Positions 36,564 through 48,165 are shown, numbered from the stretch's first letter. The stretch: 64,000 bases of DNA from Streblospio benedicti (GCA_019095985.1 CM032663.1:42576008-42640007), one strand, 5' to 3'. The notes: generated by a model from the letters alone, not told the origin. Numbers and translations are program-made.

Positions 36564-39500
36564 CTGAAATGTAAATGAATACAATGATGTTGCAAAAAAG
36601 AGCTCTCAATTCAATAATGTACCTCTAATATAAAGAGGCAATAGCGCTTGCACTTATATAAAGGGGCAATTTTACAGCTTTGTTCATAGACAATTTTTTA
36701 TCCTGTCAAATTGTCGAAATGGCTAGGAAACGAAGGGTTAAACAGAGTATCTCCAGCCTTCTTACAAACCAAAAATAAGGCATTTTAAGACCTTTTGTTT
36801 GAATGGCAGGGACCCAGACAGGGATCAGTTTCTTTAAATTTACTAGATATATTTCTTAGTTTTACAGCAGTGCTTTTGGTTGGTCAACTTTGTTACCATA
36901 AATTCAGCAAGTTGCCAAAATGCATTACCAAGAGGTCTAACGTCGTATGTTTCCTATAGTGGACGTAAAAGTACTGAACAGGTGCTAGCAGGTGCGACGA
37001 TGGGGATGGTTTACATCTGAAATGACTAAAGTATATTTGTAGGTTTATAACGGCGGACTCCCAATACCACGCAATTATATGGTTAATATTTCACTTATTA
37101 GTTGTTGGATTAATACAATATTTTGATGGAAATAATCTGTAGTAATATGCGATTCTATCCATATATATAAGTCTATGTAATTGTTTCAACTAAATAGTTT
37201 AATTTGAGCATGTATCCTGTGCATTGGAAAATTTTGACAGGTGAATTTCGGCGACAGTGTCAGTGCTGTGTCGATTTTTGCAGGTTATTAAACCAATAAC
37301 TATTTACTATTTTGGTCCCATGTGTTGACAATAAGAAACTACATACATTTCTTGTCAGAGTGCCTTACTTTTATAGGAATTGATGCAATAATTAATACAC
37401 AGCTTTCAAGGGGCATCTCTTATTTCGTGGGTCCGTTTTACTGGCAGTTGACAATATAAAAAACACGGTTGTTGTATTAACATGTAATTTTGATACAAAA
37501 TAATCCGCAGTAATATGCAATTCCATTCATATACATAAGTCTATATAATTTTTTTAAACTAAATAGTTTATTTTGAGCATCAATCACTTGCATCGTCAAA
37601 TAGATGACAGTTGCCTTTCAGCGGGAATACCCATGCCATTAGGTAAACAACATGGTTTGTAAATGTTGATGTAAAGTTTTTTTCGTGGATGTCAGCGCCA
37701 AAAAATAGTCTATATGTTGTAGATCATAGTATAATGAAATACTTCTCATTCATAGCTATTTATATTTCTAATCATACAATGCAAATATATCACATCAAAT
37801 TCGGCCAATTTCCTATTCATTTGTACAAAAGAGCTCTTGTTGACCATCCCCAACAACGCACCTGCGCGCACCTGCTCGGAACATAGATATGAATGTGTTG
37901 CGTATCTCGTTAAACTATCTCTGAAGTTGCACTCAGCAACCTCTGAAATAGCTATGCACAAATATTGATTTTTCCAAAGAAAATAAATGTAGCTCACTAC
38001 AGATGTTAATAGTTAAGTAGCTATGTTTTACTGAGTGGGCGACAATCCCCCTATGGGCAAATTACATCATGCTAGTGGTATGCCATACTTTTTAGGGGGC
38101 CCACGGGTAGTGATTTTGCCACTCCAGTACTCGCCCCCCCCCCCGTACTTGCCTTGTACTTGAGTACTTGGTCATAAGTATATCTCTGTAACATCTTGTA
38201 AATACCTTGTAGAACAAACTCTTCCATCACTTTGGGTAGAAGTTGTATATCGTAATCCATTAATTATTCCTATGATAATTCGAATATTCATCATTTAATA
38301 TCTTTTGTACAAATAATAAAGCTATATTTTGCAATAATTTTATCATCAAAACACATGCTTTGTTCGTTATTGACGAACATTATTGTATCAAAACAAAGCC
38401 AAATCAGTCTTGATCAACCCGTCCCTGTGGTGGTGTGCGTACACAAAATATAGTACAGCGCTTTTTATCAAGGCTACACTGCATGCGTGTAGAAAGGGTG
38501 TTAGAGTTACAGTCACAAGTCAGAGTTCGAGTACATTGTACATGCTCGATCCTCAAAAAAATGTGAATATAGCAAAGCATCCTCGAGTACAAGACTTGTA
38601 CTCAAGTATTAAAGACATATTCTCCTCATGGATGAATACTCAAGGTACCCACGGGGACCCTATTTATATATTAATATGGAGAGCGGGAAGAGTGGGCGTG
38701 TCGCGCATGGTTGTTTTTTTTATTCTGAGGCAAATCCGTGCCTTTAGGCCTCTTGGCGCCGATTCCACTGTTGTTGGCCCGCCAAAAGCTTATTTTGAAC
38801 TTCTAAGGTATTTTGAAAGGTGCCTATGTCGTTATAAAGTGCGTATATCGTTTTAATTTTGAGGAGATAGCTTTTGAAATTTGGTGTTTTTATGGGTAAA
38901 ATGGTGTGCCATTCCGGGACATTGTCGGAAGAGCCCGAGGCAATGAGCAATACATCATACCCCCCTCTCGGCAGTAATCGGTTTCATTGTTGTTGCGTGC
39001 GTTATGTTTCTCTGTTGCTGCGTGCGCTTCCAATGCTTTAGCCGATTGCATTGTGTATTCACATGCATGTGTAGAGAATTCATTATTTTGTGTTTCATTT
39101 AATATTATCATTGTAAAATAGAGCACTATGTCTACTGCACAGGCGATAAAATGATATGTAATCAAATTATCATCATAGGAATATTGGTTTACAATATATA
39201 ACTTCACCCCAAAGTGCTGTGTGAGTTGTTCTACAAGGTATTTCGTTAATATCTTCTATTATCGTCCACGGGTACACTACCACGGGTATTGTACATCACT
39301 CTTTGAGTGCCAATCTAGACAGCATTTTTCACATTTTCGTTTCCATCATACACAAAACAGTCTCCATAGGAGACGGGCCAGCTAGTACTTTCAGTAATAC
39401 ATAATGAATTCTTTGAAAAAAGTCTGAACATTACCTGTAGCTGTGGGATCACCACCTTGAATCATAAAATCTTGAATGATTCTATGAAATTTTACATCAT

Positions 39501-42138
39501 TGTAATAACCCCGTCTTGCAAGTTCTGCAAAATTTCTACAGGTGTTTGGTGCATGCTTCCAATAGAGTTCCACCACAAGATCTCCTAAACTGGAAATATA
39601 AAATTGGGATTTTGTAATCTCACAAAATTATAGTTAGGAATTTAGTTCTAAGAGATTTCTTTTGTAAACTGAAGAATTCAAAGTACATTTTATCAGGCTC
39701 TTGTAAGAAACTGAAGACCTGTTTTTTACTTTTGCATAAGACACATGAAAAAAGACTTGAAGTTAACTAATGAATGTTATGTTCCCAAACTTTGTGATTA
39801 CCATACATGAAATTAGGACTAAACATAAAAACCCTAAAATATTGTGTGACGTGACTAATGATTGTGCACCAGAGTTAAAAAGTCCCTATCGGGGATGCGG
39901 TATGGTGGCATCCAAGCCAGAAGATTTTGGAAATAACGGTTGGTACAAAATTGTGCTTTTTGTTGTAGAGTTTGCAAACTAAAGTGATTTTCTTGAATAT
40001 TAAGTACCTGGCAAACGCACAAAATATTACTGGCATGATAGCTGTGTTGCGAAAATAAGAAGAAAAAAAATAAAATAAAGAAAGAAAAAATACAAACTAT
40101 ACTGTCATGTGAGTTTAGTTCCAACAAGATACAGGCTACTGTCATGAGAATGGATGACAAAAATGATTATATTGTGTGTTGTACGTGACCAGAATGATGG
40201 TATTGGTGAAAACGAAACAAAGGGCAGGATACTGAGGATGGGTTACCAAAGTGATGGGATTGTGAGGAACGAAAGACTACTGCATGCCCATGTGAGTAGA
40301 GTTCAAAACAAAGACATAAAATTTCATGAGGTTGTTTGTTCAGCTTAGGGAACGATCATAGCGACCGCTCAAGGGAGCTGTTATGCCTATGATCTCCGTG
40401 ATTCTCGCATCAAAAACTGATGCAAACATGGCTGCCAAAATCAGTCTGTGAATTTTCATTATTAACGATCGTTTCCTCACCTATCTGGGCAAATGATGTG
40501 CAAATGATGCCATCAAAATTACTACCAATACGAACTTTCATCGTAGCCTACATAACATTACCTGATACATTTTGTATCACTATGACATTGTCCAATTTCT
40601 TTCATATTTTTGAAACAGATTTGAAAGACATGGGCGCCGCCAGTTTGAATAAGCCGGCTTTTCCGTCACAAGAACGTTTCGTCATAATGAAACCGCCCGC
40701 AAGCTGTTCCGTCATGATTTGCCAGGCTGATCCCAATACATTTTTTATCACTATGAAATCGTCCAATTTCTTTTATATTTTTAAACCATGTTAGGAAGAC
40801 TGGGGGCAGCCATGATGGAAATCGGCTTTTCCATCACAAAAACGTTTCGTCATAATGAAACAGCCCACTAGCTGTTCATGACTTGCCGGGCTGATCCGTT
40901 ATGGTTTGCCGGGCTGATCCGTCATTGTTTGCCGGGCTGATCCATCATATTATTACAGTAGCTTTGAGAGCATAATAATTTTTTATGTAGATACCAACAT
41001 AATGTTGGTGGCTCAGAAACTTAAATTTTTTAACACAAAAGTGCTACCTTTAGGGGTAACATTTCCCCTTCAACTGTCAACTAGTAAAATTTTTTTTTTT
41101 TCCTATCTTATTATATGTCATCATGCTATAACGTGAGCGGTTGCTTATTTAAGGCTTTGCCTTATCCTTATATATTATGTCATCATATGCTATATCATGA
41201 GCGGTCGCTTATTTTGAGGCTTTGCCTTATCCTTATATATTAAATAATGATACCGAGGGTTGGGGGGTCGTCCGAAAAGGTGGGGTGGGGATATATATAT
41301 ACGTGGCTCGTCCAACTTTTCTGATTCCTTTAGGGGGTGTTGTTGAACATTTTATCACGCTATGGTATATTTTTTTCAAATATTCTTTTTTAGCAATTGC
41401 CCAGAAATGCAATGGCTATGAAAGGACGTAATTTGCTTCAGCGGGCGTTATTTATGATCGTTCCATTACTAGACTAGTAACGGGATCTTGACTTGGAAGA
41501 AGTGGTCCTCAGTAGCTCAGTGGTTAGAGCGTACGACTTGAAAACAGGATTTGCCTGCGTCGCAAGTTCAGGGCCCGGCCATGGCAGACACAGTGTCGCC
41601 AAAAGCGATACGTCGTGCGTCTGTCACTGAGTTGCTGATTTCCACACAGCACGTCGCCACCGTACAGTGTTACTACTAGACGGTAGCGACGCCAAGCGGA
41701 GGTTCGGAAGTCTCGTTAAAAGGCGTGTCCCGTGTAGAGGAAAGCCACACCTCTGCACGCAAAAGAACTCACCTAGTTTGAAAACTATAGCTAGTGTGAT
41801 CCCCCCCCCATGAGGCTCAGTTGGCTAACTAGCCTGCCTCTGGAGGCTCATGTACCAACACCACGTGGCCTCCCTCTGCTATAATCATCAAAACTGATGA
41901 CTGCGGAGTATTCACTCAAATCAAATCAAAATCAAATCAAGTAACACACCAAGCGATAATACAAGAATTATGACGTATTTCGATTCTTTTATGACATTTT
42001 ATGCAACTGCATTGGAAAATTATTTTCATTATGAATCATATGTATATTTCACTTTAAAATATACTGTATTTCAATCAAGTACCTTGTCTCAACGGAGACC
42101 AGAGGAGGTTGCCAAGTTTTTGGAGGAATGCCGGCCAT
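36271..42138 (-). CDS. PPIL1: Peptidyl-prolyl cis-trans isomerase-like 1 (spliceosomal cyclophilin)
   Basis: Complement join 36271-36563, 39435-39589, 42083-42138: 167 residues, against 166 in human. PPIL1 isomerises X-Pro bonds and is recruited to the activated spliceosome through SNW1/SKIP. The protein starts [18 protein letters not shown], close to human MAAIPPDSWQPPNVYLETS, and contains [20 protein letters not shown]. The active-site set is present: FHRI with its arginine, MIQGGDPT, the NGSQFF block, and [12 protein letters not shown] with the tryptophan and histidine of the proline pocket. It ends [13 protein letters not shown]. All junctions are GT-AG; the phases (AG|T and G|GG) restore Ser and Gly codons. 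The start ATG sits in AAAATGG, a good context. Whole and apparently functional. The gene is read toward Kv4 and away from HUWE1. Confidence 0.96.
36950..37910. mobile_element. Non-autonomous element with CAGGTGC-rich inverted ends and an internal direct repeat
   Basis: Left AACAGGTGCTAGCAGGTGCG then GATGGGGATGG; the complement of the right end gives GAGCAGGTGCGCGCAGGTGCG then TTGGGGATGG. Internally, about 115 bp at 37100-37213 is repeated, diverged, at 37464-37579 (AGTAATATGC, ATAAGTCTAT, AACTAAATAGTTTA, TTTTGAGCAT in the same order). Superfamily not assigned. Confidence 0.55.
38091..38663. repeat. Foldback with AGGG-type ends
   Basis: TAGGGGGCCCACGGGTAG at the left pairs with the complement of the right end (TAGGGTCCCCGTGGGTACC). 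Subterminal GTACTTGAGTACTT pairs with GAGTACAAGACTTGTACTC. No coding content. Confidence 0.55.
39435..39589 (-). CDS. PPIL1: PPIL1 exon 2
   Basis: 155 bases: completes Ser19, then [17 protein letters not shown] through [18 protein letters not shown], with one base left for Gly. The catalytic arginine is in FHRI. Acceptor TTTCCAG, donor GTAATG on the minus strand. Confidence 0.97.
40348..41465. mobile_element. Harbinger-like composite element, TTA target duplication
   Basis: TTA (40345-40347) precedes GGGAACGATCAT; the complement of the right end reads TGGAACGATCATAAATAA and TTA follows (41466-41468). The right 230 bp is an inverted relative of the MITE at 26018-26336. The left part has GCCGGGCTGATCCGTCAT-like repeats and two near copies of GTGCTTATTT...GGCTTTGCCTTATCC. 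Probably an old copy with internal duplications; no transposase frame. Confidence 0.6.
41505..41940 (+). mobile_element. tRNA-derived SINE
   Basis: Head with a pol III A box (TAGCTCAGTGG at about 41513) and a weak B-box-like AAGTTCAGGGC about 50 bases on. The body contains GTAGAGGAAAGCCACACCTC, and the 3' module starts with a second A-box-like GGCTCAGTTGG (about 41809). The tail is a short (AAATC)n run ending at 41940. The 3' module recurs alone at 25683-25800. The head does not fold as a functional tRNA. Confidence 0.75.
42083..42138 (-). CDS. PPIL1: PPIL1 exon 1 (start codon)
   Basis: 56 coding bases, [18 protein letters not shown] plus AG of a serine codon; donor GTACTT. The 5' UTR runs into AT-rich sequence, and LINE-derived sequence begins only about 125 bp upstream. 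Confidence 0.95.
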
Positions 42139-42262
42139 TTTCTAAATCGATGTGTGGACGAACGGATCGTTTAGACAATTTTTAATTTTAAATATGTTTA
42201 TTTTAGGGGCTTCACCTTTTCCAAGGCACTTATACGAAATCCCGTACACATGCATCATAGTA

Positions 42263-43000
42263 CATTCTTCTTCTTCTTCTTGTTCTTGATTTATACGTCG
42301 CAGCAGAAACAGATAAGATGCTCTTATCTGTTTCTGGTCGCAGGAACAGTTACCACTGTTATCGAGGCGACGGGGGAGAGCGCATGAATTAATGACTCTG
42401 AGAGGTGAGGAGATGAGCAAACTCCTCAACAGTACCTGCGGTGACGGTACTTTCCACCAAATGGTTCCACTCTAAGGGAGTTTTAACAAAGAATGACCCC
42501 ATGTGTTGTGGCGTTTTGCTTGGGGGGACTACATAACACTGGCTGTTCATACTGATAGACCTCTTGTTTGGTTCCGCGGTGACGTGCCCTTCATATCTTC
42601 TGGGTTGTCGGATAGAACGTCGGCCTTCACGTACAGGTGTTAGGAACTTGTCTGGTGTGAGAGAGGGAAGCAGGTTTTTCCGATCTTATAGAGCATTACG
42701 AGTCTGGCATTTTTTCGTCTTTCTTCGAGGCTGGGTAGGTTGAGCTCTTGCAGTTTGTTTGTGATGAAGCCTGGCGTGTGGGTTTTGTAATCGCCTGTGA
42801 TGTACCGAACTGCTCTACTCTGGATTCTTTCCAGTTGGACGATGTCAATATGGATTTCAGACATGTCAGTCTCTTGTACGGTAACAGGTAACATCTTTGG
42901 CAAGTTAGTGCTCAACAACCCCCTACTTGTCCAATATAGGAGCTTACTTCGTCCCTGTTGATTTGATTGGTCAAGGGCGTCCAGTAATACTCTCCTTCAT
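42263..43000 (-). mobile_element. L2/CR1-like LINE, 3' fragment
   Basis: Minus-strand frames give QLERIQSRAVRYITGDYKTH, KLQELNLPSLEERRK, then after at least one frameshift near 42630 RRSIRQPRRYEG, VVPPSKTP and a stop after LLTSQSH. This is the usual order of the C-terminal domain of L2/CR1-like reverse transcriptases. The 3' UTR has a perfect 14-bp stem with a 3-base loop (42305-42335) and ends in (GAA)n (about 42267-42283). The N-terminal two thirds is missing. Confidence 0.75.
42305..42335 (-). other. Stem-loop in the LINE 3' UTR
   Basis: AGAAACAGATAAGA, loop TGC, then the exact complement. A 3' stem-loop next to a simple-repeat tail is the element that L2/CR1-type and UnaL2-type reverse transcriptases recognise, so this is probably the priming signal. 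Confidence 0.7.
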
Positions 43001-43053
43001 ATAACCAAATGCTAAGGTCCAAACGGATGTAAAGGTAAATGTAAATGTGCTTA

Positions 43054-43456
43054 GGTACGATTCAGTATTTATGACAGGGTGGGGTAGGAGGATTTTCCAG
43101 AAATGCTGTGAAAAAATAATTAGCCCCCCTCCTCGAATCTCTGTGAAAAAGTTGGTGACCCCCTCATATCAATTTCATATGATAAAAATTGATTGCCCCC
43201 CCCCTCAACAGTTAGCACAATCATTGTCAGTTAAATCAAATTCTATTTGATCAATATCAACATATAAAAATAAGTAAATTTTAGTCCAAAATCTCTCAAA
43301 AATTGGTGAACGTTGCAGTGAAAAAATTGATAGCCCACCCTCAAAAGTGTACGAAAAAATTGATAGCCCCCCGCCCCCCTCCAAACATTGTGACAAAAGT
43401 TCATGGCCCGCCCTAAAATCCTCCCACCCCACCTGTCATAAATACTGAATGGTCCC
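43054..43456. mobile_element. Harbinger-like MITE, about 38-bp ends, TTA target duplication
   Basis: TTA at 43051-43053 and 43457-43459. The left end GGTACGATTCAGTATTTATG and the right-end complement GGGACCATTCAGTATTTATG continue as inverted repeats to AGGATTTT. The interior has runs of C with AAAAATTGATAGCCC units. Same style as 26018-26336. Confidence 0.8.
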
Positions 43457-43459
43457 TTA

Positions 43460-45849
43460 TTTAGAGTCGCGATTCACAGTTTGTCCTGCTCTAGCGACTT
43501 TACATCTACACCAAATCATTGGCATCCTTGTCACCCTGTATCTTTCTCAACTCGCCATGGAGCATAATTCGCCAAAAACGTTAGATATGACATGAAATTA
43601 TTCTGTGAATGTCTCTAAACTATTAGTGCTAGTATGAATTGGCAGTTTACACAATAATTAATGGGTAAATAGCTGTGATTGTTTGAAACAGCACAAGATT
43701 TCTTTGCAGTAGACCTTGATGATTTTAGTGAGTTTTTCTATTTTTTTAAAAAAAAAATAGGGTTTCACATTCTCAAAATACAAGAATAATAAAATTTACA
43801 CTGTACAGTACATCAATTTTCCTGCTTTGCAAGGATGCGTGACAGAGGGTCCCAAGGGAGATGGGAAGAATGCATGATGATAGGAGCCTGAAACAAATCC
43901 CATGTGAGATCTGTGGTTTGTTCAAAAGGCAAACATTGTTTTTTTTAATTTAGCATTGGAAAATGGACCTTTTCGTCCAGTGATGCACATTGTAAGTGGC
44001 TGTGGCTTGATATTAGATTATATTATTGGAAGTAGTACAATTGTATTTTTGAGGTAGATATAGTTTTAAACTCCAAGAATACTTACAAAAATACTTGTCA
44101 TTAGGTTATATTGAAGTGCAGTAATGAACAGTGTGTGTGACAAGATTCACATCAATGAGTTTATGAGTCCACAGGAATAGGAGTAGTCTGCGGTGTACGC
44201 TAACTCCTATTTTGCTCCAGAGTACTGGATCCAACCTCCATATTGTTTGTCTGCTTCTCAAAGATGGAAGTGATGCTGAGTACAAGGCTGGAAAAACTCA
44301 TGGCGTAAAGTACATGTATGATGGTTACTCACATGGGATATTTCAGAATATATACACTTTCAATTATAAAATATGTTTAAAATGTTAGATTCGGAATAAT
44401 CATGGTATTCAACTTCAATATACATATGGGTATGGGTATGGGTATGGTTTCATTTGTCTTTTCAAATCGAGGCTTTTGAGTTCAGCCTTAAACATGTGAT
44501 TTTGTAGATGCCTTGTCTGATGGAATCTTTTCTATGAAGGATAGTCAGGCAATCGACTATTTTCAATATGGCGGCCACTTAAGGTGAGAAAATGTGTATT
44601 TCGACACAGAAAAATTTCATTTTTCATCTACATAAAGGAGTAAAATGTATAACTAGATAAGCGTAATTATTGAAGAAGCGGTTAGGGTCTTTAAAACAGT
44701 AATTATTAAGCTTCACAAGGTAATTTAATGGTGCAAAATAAATGACGAATTTGAAGTTTTGTGAATCATTCAAAATTATGGAGGTGAGAGACAAAAAAAC
44801 CCACTTACTTTGCTGCATATCTTGTTGGATATGAAAAAGTGACCGCTTGTAATTTTGTAAACTAAGGCCATGTATATCACATGATATGTATCAGTAGATG
44901 TTTTAAGTTTTCATTGGAGATGTAAGAAACTCCGCACATCAAAGTTTTTGAAGTCTTGTTCAATCATTTAGATTATTGGTAATAATGTAAGCGCTATTTC
45001 AGTGAACCGATCGAAAGTCGTCCATATAGTTTGTTTATGACATTCATAATGAATGCATATGCTAATAACGACCATCTATAAATTGAATATAGGTTTAACA
45101 GTTCTTGCACATGACAGCTCGTTTTGTAGAAACAATGGAAACGCCATATACTCTGGCAATGTGTCACAGTGTGAAGTTCCTACTGGCTGTTAAGAATTCT
45201 TTCACTATAGAAGGTTTCATTTGATTGTACTTTATATAAGCGTCCGTCGATAACCAAAGCCATTCCTAATCAAACTAAAGCCCATCCCTACAATACAAAT
45301 TTGTCACCAGAAAATACACATAATTTTACCTTTTTCACTTTCACAGTCATTTTTCTTACATTTCGCGATCTAGTGAAAACTACCAAACGATTTACGTACA
45401 CTTGCAAAGACTTATTATACGAAACCTGTTCCATTCCATGACGTCATTTATTCAAGACTAGTCTACACTTAAAAGAACTGAGCGCACAACGCATGGTGTG
45501 GTTTGTGGAAAAATAAACATAGTACCCGCCATGTTGGCAGTACTGATTTCCATCGATTCAAACAATAAAATTCAGGTGAATGAATAGGCCAATAAAGCCG
45601 ATTTGAGTATTCACTGGTATTTTTGTGGCTCAAAATATTCACCCGTTGTTTCATGGCACAAAATAACAATAATAATGGGCTACAAATACAGATTACATCA
45701 TAATTAATGTATTCAATGTACTCCACTGTGGTGGTCTGCAGATTAAATACCTGAACCTGGCTGGACTGGCTTATGTGAACCTTCCCTCATATTTTCTTTA
45801 TGATATATCTGCTAGTGTATAATGATACCAATCATATCTTTTTCTCTTT
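43460..45849. other. Intergenic region between PPIL1 and HUWE1
   Basis: No coding exon recognised. Holds (TATGGG)n near 44425, a candidate HUWE1 first exon near 44540-44583 and a CRE octamer TGACGTCA at 45439-45446. Otherwise AT-rich and unannotated. Confidence 0.5.
44540..44583 (+). promoter_or_regulatory. Candidate HUWE1 promoter/first non-coding exon with YY1 site
   Basis: CAATATGGCGGCC at about 44564-44576 matches the YY1 consensus AANATGGCGGC, which in animals typically lies just downstream of a TSS. Eight bases further is a good donor, AAG|GTGAGA, at 44583/44584. The HUWE1 start-codon exon begins at an acceptor, so an upstream non-coding exon is required; this is a possible one, 5.3 kb away. 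Inference only. Confidence 0.3.
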
Positions 45850-47193
45850 TCTCTCCCTTCTCATTGTCTGGATCTGGATCTGGCTATTAGTCGGCAGGGC
45901 CCCAGATTGAGGCATCACACCGACGAGTTGTGCGCATTATGGGTGGTAGTGCGCGATGAGCCGACTCTTGAAGGATGCTGCAGAGTCAGCTGATGCGATG
46001 GACTCAGGGGTACTGTTCCACTCGTTGATGGTACGAGTCACAAAAGAGAACTTGAAATCGTCCGTGTTTGGCCTAAGTGTCACTAGCTTCCGCGAGTTCA
46101 TGTCCTTGCCCCTGGCAGGTCGTTTAGAGTAATTTACATTAATATCAGTCATAGGCACTGCCACCTCACCATGGAGGATCTTGTACATAAATGCCAGCCT
46201 CTGGATTCGGCGTCTGGTTTCCAATGGTTCGAGTTTGAGTTGTGCCAGCATAGATGTGACGCTAGCAGTCCTGGAGTATGATGATAGGACCCACCGCACA
46301 GCTGAGCGTTGTATTTTCTCTAGCTTAGATGAGTTGTTCTTGGTGTGGGGGTCCCAGATGATGGACGCATACTCCATGCCCGACCGCACCAGGGCAATGT
46401 AGGCCAGCTTCTTGCACTTAGCTGGTGCACCCCGGAGATTGCGGCGTATGAAGCCTAATTTACGCGACGCCTTGGCTGCTACTTGGTCGATGTGGTGGTC
46501 CCATTTCAGGTCGTGGTTGAGGTATACACCAAGATACTTCTCGCTGGTGACTGATCCTAGGATGGTTCCACACAGCTGGTACATGTGAGTAAGGATGCTT
46601 CTCCCTCTCCTAATGTGCATCATGTAGCATTTAGATGGGTTGAAGACCATACCCCAAGACTTCGCCCATGACTCCAGTCTTGAGAGGTCCTGTTGTAGCG
46701 TTACTTGGTCTTCGATGCTGTGGATCACTCGGTACACTAGGGCGTCATCAGCAAAGAGCCTCACGGTGGTACTAGGGTCAACGACGGATGGCATGTCGTT
46801 AATGTGCAGCAGAAATAGCAGTGGTCCCAGTACGGTACCTTGCGGTACTCCTGACGTGACAGGGGAATACTCTGACTTAGTCCCGTCACAGAGAACAAGC
46901 TGGCGGCGGTCAGTCAAGAACGACGCAATCCAACTTAGCACATTTCCATGTATTCCATAAAGGCGCAGCTTGTTCAAAAGGCGCTTGTGAGGCACGGTGT
47001 CAAATGCCTTGCTAAAATCGAGTATTCCAATGTCAACCTGGCGTTTGGCATCCCGGTGCTGGAGTAGTTCGTGTGTGGTGAGGAGTTGTGTTTCACAGGA
47101 ATGGCCCTTCCGGAACCCATGGTTAGCAGGTGTGAGTATGCCCTTGTCGTCCAGATGCCCTCTAATGTGCGTGCACAGTATGTGTTCTGTTAA
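45850..47193 (-). mobile_element. L2/CR1-like LINE, 5'-truncated, open RT frame
   Basis: The minus-strand frame 47193-45937 is open for 418 codons. Reverse-transcriptase landmarks in order are NHGFRKGHSCETQLL, ILDFSKAFDTVPHKRLL (first catalytic Asp), TSGVPQGTVLGPLLFL, RLFADDALVYR (catalytic DD) and KYLGVYLNHDLKWDHHI. A C-terminal domain follows (KLEKIQRSAVRWV, LEPLETRRRIQRL). The 3' UTR ends near (AGATCC)n at 45867-45885. The 5' part with the endonuclease is missing. The long open frame implies recent insertion, much younger than the LINE piece at 42263-43000. Confidence 0.85.
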
Positions 47194-47903
47194 CTAGCAG
47201 ACAATACAAGTCAGGGACACCGGACATAATTGTATTAGATACAATAATATATATAGCCAATTTCTTCATGGCAAACTCTATATTTATGATTTGAATAAAA
47301 TAATATCTATTTTTCAACACATACATGTAGATAAAACGAGGTTAACAAATTGGAAATAATGCTGAAAGATTGGTTCGGACATTGACCCTCGTGTGGTTAT
47401 AGTTAGCCCTCCTCATGTGGTTAGTTAGCCCTCACTCTACAGAATGAACATTTTAAGTGGCAAAATATGATTCATGAATTATAGTACAGACAGCTGAATG
47501 GAAATCCGTGAATGAAAGTAAATTCCGTTAATGTGATTTTAAACACTTCATTCAAACAATATTGTAATTTTTACATAATGTAATGTATTTGACACCAACA
47601 GCAACGTAGATGTTCAATATATCTTCAGTGTATCAATGTGAAATGTTTAAAATGACATTATCTGTATAACGTTCATTCACGGTTTTCCGTTTGTCTGGTT
47701 AATTGGGAATATATAAACCAAATATAATTAAAGGAAGCTGTGTCATACACATGTGATGATAGGCCCCCTTGTCCTTGTTTGTGACCTGCTTTTACACCCG
47801 TATCTTTATCACCTCCTTGATTGTTCTTATTCTATAGTCATTCACTGTCCAAACACGCACTTCATCAGTGTGGGAAACTTCTCCAAAATAGGTACGAGAC
47901 ACC

Positions 47904-48165
47904 AGGGCTGGCAAGTAATAGTTGAAAAACTTACAGGCCCTAGTGAAATCTTACCAGGCCTGCCAACGGCGCTCAGTATCTAGGGGGGTCTGGGAGCATT
48001 TCACCCCAGAATTTTTTTATGTATATTTAAAAAAGGAGCCATTTGGCGGACTTTGAGATTATATTTGATATTATGACAAAAGTATGTTAAAATATGGGGT
48101 CATAAAGGTGCCAGACAACTGGGCAGGTAAGTCTGAAGACTTGCAGGCCCAATAGTAAACTTGCC
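47904..48165. mobile_element. Degraded hAT-like MITE
   Basis: Starts CAGGGCTGGCAAGTA and ends in an imperfect complement (ACTTGCCAGCCT). GGCCTGCCAACG and CTTGCAGGCCC are internal inverted pieces. Ends too diverged to define a target duplication. Confidence 0.4.

Larger units (their letters stand above)
36564..39434 (-). other. PPIL1 intron 2
   Basis: 2.9 kb. Contains an inverted-repeat element (about 36950-37910) with a diverged internal direct repeat, and a foldback (about 38091-38663). No other gene; the open frame at 38383-38856 lies over the foldback and looks random. Confidence 0.6.
39590..42082 (-). other. PPIL1 intron 1
   Basis: 2.5 kb, mostly a Harbinger-like element (40348-41465) and a tRNA-derived SINE (41505-41940) inserted almost side by side. 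39600-40340 shows nothing recognisable. Confidence 0.6.

Noticed and set aside
38383-38856. 157-codon plus-strand frame
   Set aside because: Overlaps a foldback repeat, has no recognisable motif, and lies in a PPIL1 intron.
41505-41580. Functional tRNA gene
   Set aside because: D arm and A box are good, but the anticodon arm does not pair properly and the B box is weak; followed by a SINE body.
44420-44450. Telomere-like hexamer repeat
   Set aside because: The unit is TATGGG with only about four copies, a plain microsatellite.
45439-45446. CRE octamer as the HUWE1 promoter
   Set aside because: A single 8-bp motif without a nearby donor or other promoter sign; mentioned only in the intergenic entry.
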